Shown here piece after piece: positions 41,819-53,659 of a stretch of 64,000 nucleotides of DNA (its first letter is position 1; the number at the start of each line of letters is the position of its first letter). Under the pieces are notes generated by a model. The model saw only the letters and a program-made list of their open reading frames with translations, was not told the DNA's origin and did no database searches. The position numbers were made by a program, and so were the translations under genes. Source of the stretch: Rhodococcus sp. ARC_M6 (GTDB lineage: Bacteria > Actinomycetota > Actinomycetes > Mycobacteriales > Mycobacteriaceae); NCBI RefSeq assembly GCF_022810305.1, contig NZ_JALGQH010000006.1, forward strand, positions 62,001 to 126,000, written 5' to 3'.

Positions 41819-42616
41819 ATGACCGGTCAGGTCCGGAGTACCGATTCCGCCCCCACTGCAATTCTGGACAGGGTCTCGCTGGTCCTTGACGCCTTCGACG
41901 GACCCGGGCTCCTCACGCTTACCCAAGTAGTCACACTGACCGGGCTACCGCGATCGTCGGCGCATCGAATACTCGAACGACTGGTGCAGATGCGATGGCT
42001 GCGGCGAGACGGCCGCAACTACGAACTCGGACTCCGCCTCATGGAGCTCGGATCTCTTGCCATCCATCAGGATCGCCTACATCACGCAGCATTGCCCTTC
42101 CTCCACGAATTGCATCGGGTAACCGGCCACGTCGTGCATCTCGGCATCCTCCATGACTCGGACGTGATCTATCTAGAGAAGATCGGTGGGCGCGTCGCAT
42201 CCGCACTACCGTCCCGCGCCGGGGGTCGATTCCCCGCGGACAAGTCACCGATCGGGAAGGCACTCCTCGCCTGCTCGGCCACAGCGCCGGCGGCAGGCTC
42301 GCCCGCCCTCGCAGACGAGCTCGACAAGATTCGCCAACAGGGTATGGCCTTCGCAACCGGTGAAAATGTCACGGGCATAGGCGGCATCGCCGTGCCCATC
42401 GGCCCGATCGGTGGCGCGATCGCGGCCATCTCGATCTGCGGACCCACTAAGCATCTCAAATTTGACCATCACCACGCAGCTCCGGTCAGAATGGCAGCTA
42501 TCGCGATCATGCGGAACATGTCCGGCACTCAATCCATTGTTCCGACTTTGCAACGCCGCAGCCAGCTCCGCAGCCTCCCGACTGCCGCTCGCATGCCCCA
42601 GGTTCGCTACGCCTGA
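41819..42616 (+). CDS. Second IclR-family regulator
   Basis: 265 residues. Winged helix TLTQVVTLTGLPRSSAHRILERLVQMRWLRRDGRNYELGLR (about 33-74), effector domain with VHLGILHDSDVIYLEKIGG, and a GIGGIAVPIGPIGGAIAAIS strand. GGGAGAAG precedes the ATG. It follows the KshA-like gene in the same direction and borders the conserved dnaE1 region. It resembles the IclR at 38118 and could regulate the KshA/HsaA-like pair. Confidence 0.85.
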   Translation: MTGQVRSTDSAPTAILDRVSLVLDAFDGPGLLTLTQVVTLTGLPRSSAHRILERLVQMRWLRRDGRNYELGLRLMELGSLAIHQDRLHHAALPFLHELHRVTGHVVHLGILHDSDVIYLEKIGGRVASALPSRAGGRFPADKSPIGKALLACSATAPAAGSPALADELDKIRQQGMAFATGENVTGIGGIAVPIGPIGGAIAAISICGPTKHLKFDHHHAAPVRMAAIAIMRNMSGTQSIVPTLQRRSQLRSLPTAARMPQVRYA

Positions 42617-42645
42617 ATCCAGGTCGAAACACTCCAAACCAATAA

Positions 42646-42709
42646 CGACAAACCCCACCGAATGACGGCGATGGAAGATTCCACCACCCATATTCGACGG
42701 GGTTTGTCG
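42646..42709. terminator. Bidirectional hairpin between iclR and dnaE1
   Basis: CGACAAACCCC (42646-42656) and GGGGTTTGTCG (42699-42709) pair, with CCGAAT/ATTCG extending the stem. It separates the convergent iclR and dnaE1 transcripts and marks the right edge of the catabolic region. Confidence 0.6.
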
Positions 42710-42736
42710 GGGTCTGTCAGCCGGAGCGGCTCAGGG

Positions 42737-45700
42737 CTACACCGCCAGGCAAGCCGGCCCGAGTAGTGCCTTGAGATCACCCATCAGCGCCGACGACGGT
42801 TCTACCCGTAGTACGTCGTCAACCTTCCACAACGTGACCTCCGTGCCACCGATCAGTCGAACGTGCACATCCGACGTTCCGGGATGGCGGGTCAAAATCT
42901 GCTTGAGAGCACCGAGCTTGTCCTTGGTGCACTGACGCAACGGCAATGACACCGAGAGCGGCCGCGCCACTCCGATTGCCGAAAGATCCGGAACTGCAAG
43001 GTCATTGCCGATCAGCGACATCCGATCGTCACGGATGGAGACGCGCGCCTTGACCAGAACGATCGCGTCCTCCGCGATGTCCATCCCGTAGACGGCGTAG
43101 GCCTGCGGGAAGAACAGCACCTCGATGCCACCGACCAGATCCTCCAGAGTCACGATGCACCAGGTCAGGCCGTTCTTGTTCACCCGGCGGTCAACCGAGG
43201 CGATGATGCCGCCCAAGGTGACCTGCGCGCCGTCCTGGACCCCGCCCTCGAGAATCGAGGCGATAGAGGTGTCGGACTGCTGCTTGAGAATATGTTCGAC
43301 GCCGTTGAGCGGGTGCCCGGAAACGTAGAGCCCCAGCATTTCCCGCTCGAGTGCAAGACGATGCTTGGTTTCCCACTCCTCGTCCGGAATCTTGACGTCG
43401 AATACCGACGCGATGGATTCGTCTGCCTCAGCCCCGCCGAACAGATCGAACTGGCCGATCGCCTCTGCCTTCTTGGTGCTCATGACAGCGTCGATAGCGT
43501 CGGCATGCACCAACATCAAGCCCTTACGCGGATGCCCGAGAGAGTCGAATCCTCCTGCCTTGATGAGAGATTCAGTGACCTTCTTGTTGCATGCCATCGC
43601 GTCGATCTTGCCGAGATAATCGGAGAAGTCGGTGAACTTCGATTTTTCGGTTCGCGCCTTGATGATGGACGCCACCACGTTGGCACCGACGTTGCGCACG
43701 GACCCCATACCGAAACGGATGTCCTCACCGACAGTCGCGAAGTCGACGCGCGACTCGTTGACGTCCGGCGGTAGCACCGTGATGCCCATTCTGCGGCAGT
43801 CTGCGAGATAGATAGCGGACTTGTCCTTGTCGTCACCGACAGAGGTGAGCAGGCCGGCCATGTACTCGGCCGGATAGTTCGCCTTGAGGTACCCGGTCCA
43901 GTACGAGACCAGCCCGTACCCAGCGGAGTGCGACTTGTTGAACGCGTAGCCGGCGAAGGGCAACACGGTATCCCAGAGAGCCTTGATGGCAGCTTCACTG
44001 AAGTTGTTGTCCAACATGCCCTGACGGAAACCGGCGTACGCCTTTTCAAGTTCGGAGAGCTTCTTCTTACCCATGGCGCGGCGCAGCAAGTCGGCCTGTC
44101 CGAGGGTGTAGCCGGCGACCTTCTGTGCCAGCTGCATGATCTGCTCCTGGTAGATGATCAAACCGTATGTCTCCGAAAGGATCTCCGCGAGCGGCTCTTC
44201 CAGTTCGGGGTGAATCGGACTGACCACTTCGAGTGCATTCTTACGTTTCGCGTACGAGATGTGGGCATCCACACCCATCGGACCCGGTCGGTACAGCGCC
44301 AGAGCGGCCACGATGTCGCCGAAACCGGTGGGCTGCATCAGTTTCAGCAGTTCACGCATACCGCCGCCGTCGAGCTGGAACACGCCCAGGGTGTCGCCGC
44401 GCGCGAGGAGTTCGTAGGTAGCCGGATCATCCATCGGCAAGGTATCGAGGTCGATGTCGATACCGCGGTTGGCCTTGATGTTCTCGAGCGTGTCACCGAT
44501 GACCGTGAGGTTACGCAGACCCAAGAAGTCCATCTTGAGCAGACCGATGTCTTCACACGACGGGTAATCCCAGCCGGTGATGATGGCACCGTCCTGGGCG
44601 CGCTTCCACACCGGAATAGCGTCCATCAGCGGCTCGGACGACATGATGACGGCACACGCGTGCACACCGGCGTTACGGATCAGACCTTCGAGACCCTTTG
44701 CGGTCTTGTAGATCTTTGCGACGTCGGGGCTCGAGTCGATGAGCGCCCGAACCTCGGCCGCTTCCTTGTACCGCTCGTGCTTGGGATCGGTGATACCGGA
44801 CACCGAGATGTCCTTGGCCATGATCGGGGGCGGCAGCGCCTTGGTGATCTGGTCGGCGATTGCAAAACCAGGCTTACCGAACTGCACACGTGCGGAGTCC
44901 TTGATGGCTGCCTTGGTCTTGATGGTTCCGAACGTGATGACCTGCGCGACGCGGTCGCTTCCCCACTTGTCCGTCGCGTAGCGAACCATCTCGCCGCGAC
45001 GGCGATCATCGAAGTCGATATCGATATCGGGCATCGACACACGCTCGGGGTTGAGGAATCGCTCGAACAGCAGACCGTACGGAATGGGGTCGATGTTGGT
45101 GATGCCCATCGCGTACGCAACCAACGAACCGGCTGCGGATCCACGGCCGGGGCCGACGCGGATTCCGACGTCCTTAGCGTGGTTGATGAGGTCACCGACC
45201 ACGAGGAAGTAGGCCGGGAAGCCCATCTCGTTGATGACGCCGATCTCGTAATCGGCGCGCGCCAGATACTCCTGCGGCGGACCACTGGGGAATCGGCGGT
45301 CCAAACCTCGCATGACCTCCTCGCGCAGGAAGCTCTGCTGCGTATGTCCCTCGGGAACCGGGAAGATCGGCATCCGATCGTGGAATGCCCAGACGTCCTC
45401 GTAGGACTGGACACGCTCACCGATGGCCACCGTGTTGTCGCAGGCCCCGGGAACTTCCTTGTCCCAGATCGCCCGCATCTCGGCAGCCGACTTGAGGTAG
45501 TAACCATCGCCGTCGAACTTGAAGCGAGTGGGATCCGAGAGTGTCTTACCGGTCTGGATGCAGAGCAGTGCCTCGTGGTTTTCGGCAGCGTCCTTAGTGA
45601 CGTAATGGCAGTCGTTGGTAGCGAGGGGCGGAATGCCGAGTTGCTTACCGATATCGAGCAAGCCTTCACGAACCCGACGCTCGATCGAAAGACCGTGATC

Positions 45701-46273
45701 CATCAGTTCCAGGAAGAAGTTGTCGGGGCCCCAGATCTCCTGCCACTTCGCGGCAGCCTCGAGAGCCTCGCGATCATGACCGAGTCGCAAACGAGTCTGA
45801 ATCTCCCCCGACGGGCACCCTGTGGTGGCGATGATGCCCTCGGAATGAGTCGCGATGAGCTCCTCGTCCATCCGCGGCCACTTGCCGAGCTGACCTTCGA
45901 TGGAGGCGAGCGACGAAAGTTTGAAGAGGTTACGCAGACCCGTCGCGTTCTCCGCGACCATCGTCATGTGCGTGTACGCGCCGCTACCCGAGACGTCGTC
46001 GGACTTCTGGCTACGATCGCCCCACAGCACGCGCTTGGTGTTGAACCGTGACTCGGGAGCGATGTACGCCTCGATACCGATGATCGGCTTGATGCCGGCC
46101 TTTTTAGCCTCGTTGTAGAACTGGCTGGCGCCGTACATGTTTCCGTGGTCGGTCATGCCGACGGCCGTCATGTCGAGACGTGCGGCCTCCTCGAACATGG
46201 CGCCGACTTTGGCCGCACCGTCGAGCATCGAGTACTCGGTGTGATTGTGAAGGTGAACGAACGAGTCAGCCAC
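42737..46273 (-). CDS. dnaE1: DNA polymerase III alpha subunit
   Basis: The replicative polymerase, 1178 residues, close to the usual actinobacterial DnaE1 length. N-terminal PHP domain opens with [17 protein letters not shown] (metal-binding histidines at 8 and 10), the catalytic aspartates are in [10 protein letters not shown] near 414, the helix-hairpin-helix follows, and the C-terminal OB fold includes [18 protein letters not shown]. The GTG at 46273 is preceded by AGAGAGG. In mycobacteria dnaE1 lies in the same neighbourhood as ileS, dinX, lspA and an RluD gene. Confidence 0.97.
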   Translation of the reverse strand: MADSFVHLHNHTEYSMLDGAAKVGAMFEEAARLDMTAVGMTDHGNMYGASQFYNEAKKAGIKPIIGIEAYIAPESRFNTKRVLWGDRSQKSDDVSGSGAYTHMTMVAENATGLRNLFKLSSLASIEGQLGKWPRMDEELIATHSEGIIATTGCPSGEIQTRLRLGHDREALEAAAKWQEIWGPDNFFLELMDHGLSIERRVREGLLDIGKQLGIPPLATNDCHYVTKDAAENHEALLCIQTGKTLSDPTRFKFDGDGYYLKSAAEMRAIWDKEVPGACDNTVAIGERVQSYEDVWAFHDRMPIFPVPEGHTQQSFLREEVMRGLDRRFPSGPPQEYLARADYEIGVINEMGFPAYFLVVGDLINHAKDVGIRVGPGRGSAAGSLVAYAMGITNIDPIPYGLLFERFLNPERVSMPDIDIDFDDRRRGEMVRYATDKWGSDRVAQVITFGTIKTKAAIKDSARVQFGKPGFAIADQITKALPPPIMAKDISVSGITDPKHERYKEAAEVRALIDSSPDVAKIYKTAKGLEGLIRNAGVHACAVIMSSEPLMDAIPVWKRAQDGAIITGWDYPSCEDIGLLKMDFLGLRNLTVIGDTLENIKANRGIDIDLDTLPMDDPATYELLARGDTLGVFQLDGGGMRELLKLMQPTGFGDIVAALALYRPGPMGVDAHISYAKRKNALEVVSPIHPELEEPLAEILSETYGLIIYQEQIMQLAQKVAGYTLGQADLLRRAMGKKKLSELEKAYAGFRQGMLDNNFSEAAIKALWDTVLPFAGYAFNKSHSAGYGLVSYWTGYLKANYPAEYMAGLLTSVGDDKDKSAIYLADCRRMGITVLPPDVNESRVDFATVGEDIRFGMGSVRNVGANVVASIIKARTEKSKFTDFSDYLGKIDAMACNKKVTESLIKAGGFDSLGHPRKGLMLVHADAIDAVMSTKKAEAIGQFDLFGGAEADESIASVFDVKIPDEEWETKHRLALEREMLGLYVSGHPLNGVEHILKQQSDTSIASILEGGVQDGAQVTLGGIIASVDRRVNKNGLTWCIVTLEDLVGGIEVLFFPQAYAVYGMDIAEDAIVLVKARVSIRDDRMSLIGNDLAVPDLSAIGVARPLSVSLPLRQCTKDKLGALKQILTRHPGTSDVHVRLIGGTEVTLWKVDDVLRVEPSSALMGDLKALLGPACLAV

Positions 46274-46387
46274 GTGCGCCTCTCTGAAGGTCTGGGAGCT
46301 TGATCGAGTGTAGGCCCCGCTACCGACAAGGTCGGCGGCCGAGCATCTGTATCCGAGGTAGTAGTGACGAGAGTTACGAGACCGGAC

Positions 46388-47032
46388 TCACGGAATCGGA
46401 CCATCGTCCGGGCCGGGAACAACCACGTCCACATACTCGGGCAACAACGGCCGAACTGCCGCGCGCCACGGCGTTCCGTCGACCGGCATCGCCTCGAGAG
46501 CCCGCACTGCAGGATTTGTTGCCAGCACTGCCAGGTCACCGGCATCGCCACGAACGACCACACCGACCGCGCAGGAGCAGTCCGCGGAGAGAGATCGAAC
46601 TGACGCAGCGGCAATCAGCTTCTGCCGGTCGTCCACCCCGGACATCGAGGCAAGCCGAGTCGCCGCAGCACCCGGCGACTGCTTGATCGCCACGTCGTTG
46701 TCCGGTACGGCAATCGAGACCAACGGCGTCTGGACGCGGTCGATCGGCACCCGCCACAGCACCTCCGACACCCTGATTCCGGGCGTCGCAGCAATCACCT
46801 CGTCGGCAGTCATCGGTGCCGCGAAAGACGCCAACGCCCAGGTCGGCCCGTCCACATTCGACAGTGTCGCCTGTGCCCGATCAAGATAATCGACAACCAG
46901 TTCCCCGCCGTCAGGGCCGAGCGAATCCGTTCCGATCGGGGCCGTCGGCACCGGATTCATCAGTCCTGCGCCAACCACCAGCACGACAACTGCCACGCCG
47001 GCCAACGCGGAACCGATTCCGCGCAGCGTCAC
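46388..47032 (-). CDS. Membrane-anchored protein of unknown function
   Basis: 214 residues. One N-terminal membrane span ([17 protein letters not shown], about 9-25), the rest predicted outside the membrane. Two cysteines in DCSCAVGV. I recognise no domain. The ATG overlaps the rluD stop (ATGA), so it is the last gene of the lspA-rluD operon. Possibly a cell-envelope protein. Confidence 0.75.
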   Translation of the reverse strand: MTLRGIGSALAGVAVVVLVVGAGLMNPVPTAPIGTDSLGPDGGELVVDYLDRAQATLSNVDGPTWALASFAAPMTADEVIAATPGIRVSEVLWRVPIDRVQTPLVSIAVPDNDVAIKQSPGAAATRLASMSGVDDRQKLIAAASVRSLSADCSCAVGVVVRGDAGDLAVLATNPAVRALEAMPVDGTPWRAAVRPLLPEYVDVVVPGPDDGPIP

Positions 47033-47955
47033 GTCGATCGAAGGACCTCGAGCGCGTCCGCGAGATCCTTCGGGTACTCACTCTTGATCTCGACCCACCG
47101 GCCGTCGGCCGGGTGAGCGAAACCGAGCGACACTGCGTGCAACCACTGGCGCTCGAGACCCAGACGCTCGGCCAGCCGCGGGTCTGCCCCGTAGGTCAAG
47201 TCGCCGCAACATGGATGTCGCAGTGCGGAGAAGTGGACCCGAATCTGGTGTGTCCGACCGGTTTCGAGATGAACGTCCAACAGACTCGCGGCCTGAAACG
47301 CCTCGATGGTGTCGTAGTGCGTGACACTCGCCTTGCCATCAGCTCGCACAGCAAAACGCCAGTCGTTTCCGTGGTGGCGGCCGATGGGAGCGTCGATGGT
47401 TCCGCTACTCGGATCCGGATGGCCCTGCACCAGCGCGTGGTAGCGCTTGTCGATGGTCCGTTCCTTGAAAGCACGCTTGAGCACTGTGTACGCCCGCTCG
47501 GACGTAGCGACCACCATGACACCCGACGTCCCGACGTCGAGCCGGTGGACGATGCCCTGACGCTCGTGTGCGCCGGACGTCGAGATCCGGTAGCCCGCTG
47601 CAGCAAGTCCGCCGATCACCGTCGGCCCCGTCCATCCGACGCTGGCGTGCGCCGCGACTCCGACGGGCTTGTTCACGGCAACAACATCGTCGTCCGAGTA
47701 CAGGATCTCCATGCCCTCGACCGGAGTCGCCTCGACGGTCAGCGGACGCGGCGGCTCCGGCAACGTGACCTCGAGCCACGAACCCGCGGGCAACCGATCG
47801 GACTTACCGACGGCAACGCCGTCGAGCAGCACCGAACCCTCCTCGGCGAGAGTCGCCGCGACGGTGCGGGAAAGTCCGAGTAGACGAGCCAAACCGGCGT
47901 CGACGCGCATCGCATCAAGTCCGTCCGGCACTGGCATCGACCGAGATTCCCTCAT
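47029..47955 (-). CDS. rluD: 23S rRNA pseudouridine synthase, RluD-type
   Basis: 308 residues. N-terminal S4 domain ([32 protein letters not shown]), then the catalytic domain with [10 protein letters not shown]140 being the nucleophile, and [20 protein letters not shown]. It converts uridines of 23S rRNA helix 69 in the model enzyme. Overlaps lspA upstream and the membrane-protein gene downstream by 4 bp. Confidence 0.93.
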   Translation of the reverse strand: MRESRSMPVPDGLDAMRVDAGLARLLGLSRTVAATLAEEGSVLLDGVAVGKSDRLPAGSWLEVTLPEPPRPLTVEATPVEGMEILYSDDDVVAVNKPVGVAAHASVGWTGPTVIGGLAAAGYRISTSGAHERQGIVHRLDVGTSGVMVVATSERAYTVLKRAFKERTIDKRYHALVQGHPDPSSGTIDAPIGRHHGNDWRFAVRADGKASVTHYDTIEAFQAASLLDVHLETGRTHQIRVHFSALRHPCCGDLTYGADPRLAERLGLERQWLHAVSLGFAHPADGRWVEIKSEYPKDLADALEVLRST

Positions 47956-48608
47956 TTGTTTTCCCCTTGGGATTCAGACTTGCTGTCGCCGGTCTTGTCG
48001 GTGCCGGACTTGCCACTGCCGGACTTGCCGCTGTGGAGTCGCTCCCCGTTGGGCTCGAACCCGAACAGAGTCAAGACGACCAGGAGAATCGCGCCGCACA
48101 CGATTGCGGAATCAGCGATGTTGAACACCGGCCACCAGCCGATGGACATGAAGTCGACAACGTGTCCCTGCATGAACCCCGGTGTCCGGAACAACCGGTC
48201 CATCAAATTGCCGAGAGCGCCGCCGAGTACGAGACCGAGGCCCAGAGCCCACCACGGCGAGCGGAGTGTGCGGCCGATCTTGATCACGCCGATCACCACA
48301 CCGATCGCCACCAGTGTGAGGATCCACGTCATGGACGTCGCCATCGAGAATGCTGCGCCCGGGTTTCGGACCAACGTGAAAGTGACAACGTCACCGATGA
48401 TTTCGATCGGCTGACCGGGCGTGATCGCTGCAACAGCCCACACCTTGGTCAGGATGTCCGCGACTAGGATTACTGCCGCAATCACGATCAGCATCACCAA
48501 CCGCAGCGGGCGCTGGGGAGCATCGGGCTGCGGCGAGTCAGGCTTCGATAAATCGGTAATCGGCTGATCCTCCGCGTTGACATCTCGTTCTGGGTGGTCT
48601 GTACTCAC
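47952..48608 (-). CDS. lspA: Lipoprotein signal peptidase (signal peptidase II)
   Basis: Cleaves the signal peptide of lipidated prolipoproteins, 218 residues. Four membrane spans; catalytic aspartates in GNLMDRLF and [16 protein letters not shown] is conserved. A polar N-terminal stretch of about 35 residues and a Gly/Ser/Lys tail ([17 protein letters not shown]) extend beyond the enzyme core, as in other actinobacterial LspA proteins. The GTG at 48608 is my start; the frame extends upstream without a ribosome site. Several lipoproteins in this window are potential clients. Confidence 0.94.
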   Translation of the reverse strand: MSTDHPERDVNAEDQPITDLSKPDSPQPDAPQRPLRLVMLIVIAAVILVADILTKVWAVAAITPGQPIEIIGDVVTFTLVRNPGAAFSMATSMTWILTLVAIGVVIGVIKIGRTLRSPWWALGLGLVLGGALGNLMDRLFRTPGFMQGHVVDFMSIGWWPVFNIADSAIVCGAILLVVLTLFGFEPNGERLHSGKSGSGKSGTDKTGDSKSESQGENK

Positions 48609-48698
48609 GCCACCATCATCCCCTATGTTCGGCGCTCGGCCTGCACTCACTCCCCGACCTCGACCGGGCACTTCGGGGAACCGGTTAACCTGGAGCGC

Positions 48699-49640
48699 GT
48701 GCCACAGTTGTCTACGTCCGGCAGGCGCGTTCCGTATGCGTTCGCAGCCGCCCTCACTCTCGCTACTCTGCTCACCGCCTGTAGTGGCTCGGAGCAACCT
48801 CCCAACACCTCCTCGGCGACGCCCAGCGAGTTCACCGTTCCGGTAACCGCCTCCACCGTCGAGGTGCTCGATGCCGGCATCGAACCACGTCAAAGCCTTC
48901 GAATGAGCCCGCCGGTCGGAACAACTCAAGCCGCGACGCTGATCACCTCTGCCGTCGTTAGTCAGCAGATCGATCAGCAACCGGTCAAAGACTTCTCCTC
49001 ACCCGAAATCACGATTCCCCTGAACGCAGTTGTCACGACTGCTGCGTCGGCACAAACTCCGACGACGGTGGTCGACCTCACCCTGTCGGACATGAGCACT
49101 CCCGACGCGACACTGCAAGCAGCGCTCGGTGGCGCCGACGGTTCGGGAGCCGGATTGAGCATCACGGAGTCCGGATCCATCACGGCACTGCGACTACGTC
49201 CGGCCGGCGATTCCGCGAACGCCGCCCGTGCCGCTATCGAGCAGGCTTTCGGTCAGGCTGTCTACCGCACCGTTGCGCTACCCGACGCTCCCGTCGGAGT
49301 CGGGGCGCGATGGACCGTCAAGCAGGAGGTCAGCAGCGAGATCCTCCTGGATCAGACCACCACCGTCACATTGACCGCACGCGACGGCGACCGTCTCACT
49401 CTCGCCGTCGAGGTCTCTCAGACTCCGCAGAGCAGTGTCTGGAATCTGGCCGGCAACGCCGGGATACTCAACATCGATCAGTACGTGATGGCCGGTTCCG
49501 GGACTGTCACTGTCGACATGACACTGCCCCTTCCCGTCAGCGGGGACATGTCGATCGGCGGCGACCAGGCGTACAGCGACCCGGACGGATCGTCCGTCAT
49601 CAAACAGAGCATCACGAACACCATTCGGTGGACGCAGTAA
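48699..49640 (+). CDS. Uncharacterised lipoprotein
   Basis: 313 residues. Signal sequence with lipobox LTAC (C28), then a Ser/Thr-rich linker. The mature part is beta-rich; [13 protein letters not shown] and [21 protein letters not shown] suggest a substrate-binding or envelope domain that I cannot name. GTG start, with TGGAG close upstream and a TAACCT box 7 nt before, so possibly leaderless. Divergent from lspA; the next gene starts within its stop codon (TAATG). Confidence 0.75.
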   Translation: MPQLSTSGRRVPYAFAAALTLATLLTACSGSEQPPNTSSATPSEFTVPVTASTVEVLDAGIEPRQSLRMSPPVGTTQAATLITSAVVSQQIDQQPVKDFSSPEITIPLNAVVTTAASAQTPTTVVDLTLSDMSTPDATLQAALGGADGSGAGLSITESGSITALRLRPAGDSANAARAAIEQAFGQAVYRTVALPDAPVGVGARWTVKQEVSSEILLDQTTTVTLTARDGDRLTLAVEVSQTPQSSVWNLAGNAGILNIDQYVMAGSGTVTVDMTLPLPVSGDMSIGGDQAYSDPDGSSVIKQSITNTIRWTQ

Positions 49641-50395
49641 TGGCGCGTCGTATCGCACTCGGACTCGGTGTTGCAGCGGTCCTCGTCGTCAGCGGGTGCG
49701 GTTCCGACACGGCGGAACCCTCTTCGGCAATTGCTTCAGCGGTTCCCGAAGTTTCGCTCGTTCCGTTCACCCCAGCCGAGTCGGGTGATCTCAGCGGCAC
49801 TCCTCTGGACAAGGAGACACTGCAACGGACCGTCCTCACATTGAGTGATCTTCCCGCCGATTTCGACATCGTGCCGGACCCGGTCGAAGACTTGGGCCTC
49901 GCGCCGGCACCGTCGACGTCGGACTCCGACAAGTCCACTACCGACCCCGCCGCATGTGCGGCCGTGCTCGCACCGATCTCCACCCAGATCCCCGGATCGG
50001 TCGCTTCGATCACGAAAACGTTCGCCGGACCGGATTTCACGAGCATCGATCAGGACAGCGCCTCGTTTACCGACGGTGCCACTGCCGCAACAGCTTTCCG
50101 CACGATGCAGGATATCCTGGCCGGCTGCGCGGAGTATTCCGGTACCGACGCCGACGGCACAACGGTGTCCTATCGAGTCGGCGCGGGACACCAGCCGAGC
50201 GTCGGCGACGCGTCCTTCTCGTACCGAATCATCACTACCAGTGAAGGATTCACACTTGTTGCCGATGTTGTCGTTGCTGCGGTCGGTACTACTCTGACAC
50301 AGCTTTCAGCAACGGCGCCGACGCCCATCGCCCCGGACGTGCTGGGTTCCATGGCGGTTACTGCGGCGCAGCGATTGATCGTTCCGACCCCGTAG
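49640..50395 (+). CDS. Uncharacterised lipoprotein, sensor-domain-like
   Basis: 251 residues. Lipobox VSGC (C20). LTLSDLPADFDIVPDP near residue 70, two more cysteines, and a conserved layout reminiscent of the extracellular PknH-type sensor domains of mycobacteria. That likeness is weak. It is coupled to the preceding lipoprotein gene by TAATG overlap. Confidence 0.75.
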   Translation: MARRIALGLGVAAVLVVSGCGSDTAEPSSAIASAVPEVSLVPFTPAESGDLSGTPLDKETLQRTVLTLSDLPADFDIVPDPVEDLGLAPAPSTSDSDKSTTDPAACAAVLAPISTQIPGSVASITKTFAGPDFTSIDQDSASFTDGATAATAFRTMQDILAGCAEYSGTDADGTTVSYRVGAGHQPSVGDASFSYRIITTSEGFTLVADVVVAAVGTTLTQLSATAPTPIAPDVLGSMAVTAAQRLIVPTP

Positions 50396-50470
50396 CCGTC
50401 ATTGTGCGCAGCGCGGTCAACATCCACGAGTTACCCTGCGCCCGCGAAGATGGATGCGGACCCGCCAGAG

Positions 50471-51307
50471 CTATCGCCCTTCCCAGACGGGCTCACGTTT
50501 CTGAGCGAAGGCCAGCGGACCCTCTCGAGAATCGCGGGTCGCTCCCACCCTCGCCATTTCCGCGTACGAACGCCCCCAGGCCGCTTGTTCGCCAACAAGA
50601 CTGCCATCGACAATTCCGGCCACCAGCCGCTTGGTGGACTGCACCGCCAACGGCGCGTTTGCAGCCACCGACGCAGCCAGTTCGAGTGCCGATTCGAGAG
50701 ATGCACCCGGCTCACTGATCCGATTGACCAGTCCCCATTCCTTGGCCTGGTGCGCACCGAAGTGATCTCCGATCAGGAGCACTTCCATGGCAATCGCTTT
50801 CGGCAACCACTGCGCCAGCCGGATTGCACCACCGGCCGAGGCGATAAATCCGTTGCGAACCTCGGGCAGCGAGAATTCTGCCTTCGGGTCGGCGACAACC
50901 AAATCGCACGCCAGGGCAATTTCGGCGCCTCCACCGATCGCAAATCCGTTGACAGCAGCAATGATCGGTTTCTCGATCACATGCTCACAAACACCGCCGA
51001 ATCCACGTGCCCGCTTCACGGGGTCATTGGGCACCAGGTCCTCTCCTGCTGCCATCGCTTTGAGATCGCCACCGCCGCAGAATGACAGGTCGCCGGATCC
51101 GGTCAGAACGATCACCCGGATGCGAGGGTCGGATTCGGCATCGGCCAGTGCGTCGCCGATGCCCTCCGCAACAGCAGCATTGACAGCATTACGTGCGCTA
51201 GGCCGGTTAATGGTGATAATCGAGATAAACCCGCGTCGCTCGCTGAACACCTCGGCGCCTGGTCCGTAGGAGTACGTCATGATAATTTCCTGTGCAATGT
51301 CAGCCAT
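50471..51307 (-). CDS. Enoyl-CoA hydratase/isomerase family protein
   Basis: 278-residue crotonase. Both catalytic glutamates are present (GGGAEIALACDLVVA and SLPEVRNGF), with oxyanion-hole segments SFCGGGDLKA and ASAGGAIRL. It hydrates trans-enoyl-CoA in beta-oxidation. Single gene with no obvious partners; not preceded by either catabolic operator. Confidence 0.88.
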   Translation of the reverse strand: MADIAQEIIMTYSYGPGAEVFSERRGFISIITINRPSARNAVNAAVAEGIGDALADAESDPRIRVIVLTGSGDLSFCGGGDLKAMAAGEDLVPNDPVKRARGFGGVCEHVIEKPIIAAVNGFAIGGGAEIALACDLVVADPKAEFSLPEVRNGFIASAGGAIRLAQWLPKAIAMEVLLIGDHFGAHQAKEWGLVNRISEPGASLESALELAASVAANAPLAVQSTKRLVAGIVDGSLVGEQAAWGRSYAEMARVGATRDSREGPLAFAQKREPVWEGR

Positions 51308-51479
51308 GACAGGACCGTACCTTCGGTGGAATCAGCACTAAAATTCGAGATCCCCGGCATGCAACTCAAGTTCTTCAGCGATCCCGAATCCTGCCTTCTC
51401 CGCAGTCGCGTCTACCGCAACAACGCCGCCCGTAAACAACGGGATCATCGGCTTGGACAAGGGAAGTCGCGGAATCCAA

Positions 51480-52124
51480 TCAGGATCCGAGCTCAATTGC
51501 CAACTCGCGCACCGCATTCTCAGCTTGTTCGAGGCTAGCGGATGCGCGTTCTGCCAGAGGTGCCATCGGCGGGATGCGCCCGGCCAACGTCAATTCTGCA
51601 GTGACAACCGAAACCTGCATGCCCAGGGAGCTTCCCAGCACCTCGCGCAGAGGCGGAATCGTAAAATCGAGACCCGCATTGTGACTTCCCGGCGCGTACG
51701 TATTGCCTCGACTCGACACGATGACAACAGGTTTACCGGAGAAGGGCCGATTCGGTTCGTCGAAGGGAACCGTCGTGCCCAGTACATGGATGTAGTCGAT
51801 CCACGCTTTCAGCGTCGAAGGCAACGACCAGTTGTACATCGGAGCGCCGATGACAAGAACATCGGAGGCAGCGACCTCGGCAATCAACTCAGCTTGCAGC
51901 GCCTCGGCTCGGGCGTCGGGCGCACTGCCCGGCTTCCGAAGTCGCTTCGCGTAATGCAACTCTGCATCAGGAAGGTGGGGCAGTTGCGCGCGGTGCAAAT
52001 CTCGTCTGACGACACGGTGATCCGCCCCCTGTTCACGCCAGGTCTGGGCGAACAGCCCCGTCAATGTTCGGGAAACCGAGGTTTCCAACTCCGCGGACGA
52101 ATCGATGTGCAACAGCTGTGGCAT
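51480..52124 (-). CDS. FMN-dependent NADH azoreductase/quinone reductase
   Basis: 214 residues, flavodoxin-like. [15 protein letters not shown] binds FMN phosphate, [19 protein letters not shown] is diagnostic of the AzoR family, and [11 protein letters not shown] follows. Two-electron reduction of quinones or azo compounds using NADH. The ATG at 52124 has GAGGAG 6 nt upstream; the longer frame lacks one. Divergent from an NDH-2-like flavoprotein gene 246 bp away. The 172-bp gap on its 3' side holds only a possible 36-codon remnant. Confidence 0.87.
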   Translation of the reverse strand: MPQLLHIDSSAELETSVSRTLTGLFAQTWREQGADHRVVRRDLHRAQLPHLPDAELHYAKRLRKPGSAPDARAEALQAELIAEVAASDVLVIGAPMYNWSLPSTLKAWIDYIHVLGTTVPFDEPNRPFSGKPVVIVSSRGNTYAPGSHNAGLDFTIPPLREVLGSSLGMQVSVVTAELTLAGRIPPMAPLAERASASLEQAENAVRELAIELGS

Positions 52125-52370
52125 CTGTACTCCTCGAGGTTGCGTGCGCCGGCGATTGGTCGAACCCATGTCCGAGTTCGCCGGCACAACTGGCTCAAGT
52201 ATTCGTACCTTACTGGCCACACTTCATTAGCCTCGTGCTTTCACACTGAGCGCTTCGAAACCCTGATTCGGACAAAAAGGCGACCCGACCTTGAAAAATG
52301 CGGATTGTCGAGGCAGTTTTCCAACGCCGCACGCACCCGTTGTCGCCGCGATCCGTGAGACCCTCAACGT

Positions 52371-53591
52371 ATGAGCGATGTCATCATCATCGGTTCCGGC
52401 TTCGCCGGATTGTGGGCCGCGCTCGGCGCTGCCCGGCAGCTCGACGAACTCGGGATACCGGCCGGGCAGGTGTCGATCACGGTGCTCAGTGCCCGGCCCT
52501 TCCACGACATCCGGGTGCGCAACTATGAGGCCGATCTCAGCGCCTGCCGCATCCCACTGGCCGATGTCCTCGACCCGGTCGGGATCGCGTACGTCGCCGC
52601 GGACGTGACCACGATCGACACCGATGCACGGACGGTCTCCACCAACGTTGGTGGTCAGGCGCAGGCGTATAGCTACGACCGCCTCGTACTGGCAGCAGGT
52701 AGCCGTGTAGTGCGGCCCGATATCCCGGGTCTGCGGGAGTTCGGGTTCGACGTCGACACCTACGACGGCGCAATGAAACTCGAGGCCCATCTAGCCGCGC
52801 TGGCCGACGGATCCGCCACGCCCGCCGCAACGACCGTGGTGGTGGTCGGGGCCGGTCTGACGGGCATCGAGACCGCATGCGAGCTGCCGGGCCGGCTCGC
52901 GGCCTTGTTCGGCGCCGACGTGACGTCGCGCGTGGTGCTGGTGGACCACAACCCCACCGTCGGATCGGATATGGGCGAGTCGGCGCGGCCGGTCATCGAA
53001 GCCGCGTTGTCCAACACCGGTGTCGAGGCACTGACCGGGGTGGGCGTGGCCGCTGTGGACCAGGGCGGGGTGACGCTGTCGTCCGGTGAGGTGGTGCCCG
53101 CCGCGACGGTCATCTGGTGCGCTGGAATGAAGGCAAACCCGTTGACCTCGCAGTTCCCGGTCGAGCGTGATCGGCTCGGGCGGCTCCCCGTCGACGACTA
53201 TCTACGGGTGATCGGTGTGCCAGGCGTGTTCGCTGCCGGCGACGTCGCCACCGCGAAGATGGACGATCAGCATCAGTCAGTGATGTCCTGCCAGCACAGC
53301 CGGCCGATGGGCCGCTACGCCGGGCACAACGTGATCAGCGATCTGCTCGACAATCCGATGCTGACCCTCCGCATCCCTTGGTATGTCACGGTTTTGGACT
53401 TAGGGCCGGCGGGCGCGGTCTACACCGAGGGCTGGGATCGGCAGGTTGTGGCGACGGGCGCCGAGGCCAAGGCCACCAAGAACACCATCAACACCGCGCG
53501 CATCTATCCGCCGTTGACCCGCGATCGGGCCGCCCTGCTGCACGCCGCCGCGCCGGAACTGCAGACCCGGCCAGCCCGCGGCCACCAGTAG
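52371..53591 (+). CDS. NDH-2-like NAD(P)/FAD oxidoreductase
   Basis: 406 residues. FAD-binding GSGFAG at 8-13, a second Rossmann site GAGLTG around 165, and the FAD-contacting GVFAAGDVA. Type II NADH dehydrogenases and related quinone or electron-transfer reductases have this layout. A C-terminal membrane-anchoring helix is not evident. The gene is visibly more GC-rich than its surroundings, hinting at separate acquisition. Function may be NADH oxidation to quinone or thioredoxin-like electron transfer. Confidence 0.82.
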   Translation: MSDVIIIGSGFAGLWAALGAARQLDELGIPAGQVSITVLSARPFHDIRVRNYEADLSACRIPLADVLDPVGIAYVAADVTTIDTDARTVSTNVGGQAQAYSYDRLVLAAGSRVVRPDIPGLREFGFDVDTYDGAMKLEAHLAALADGSATPAATTVVVVGAGLTGIETACELPGRLAALFGADVTSRVVLVDHNPTVGSDMGESARPVIEAALSNTGVEALTGVGVAAVDQGGVTLSSGEVVPAATVIWCAGMKANPLTSQFPVERDRLGRLPVDDYLRVIGVPGVFAAGDVATAKMDDQHQSVMSCQHSRPMGRYAGHNVISDLLDNPMLTLRIPWYVTVLDLGPAGAVYTEGWDRQVVATGAEAKATKNTINTARIYPPLTRDRAALLHAAAPELQTRPARGHQ

Positions 53592-53659
53592 TCCACCCAC
53601 CGCGACGCTCCGACAACCTCACCGAAGCCGACCGACGGTGCACTCGGCGACAATCGTTG

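Noticed and set aside
43928-46051. A 707-codon plus-strand frame inside dnaE1
   Set aside because: Antisense to dnaE1 throughout; high-GC third positions produce long antisense frames. No domain is visible.
51338-51448. 36-codon minus-strand frame MIPLFTGGVVAVDATAEKAG
   Set aside because: Codon usage looks coding-like and it may be a gene tail, but it has no ribosome site, no upstream part and no family I recognise.
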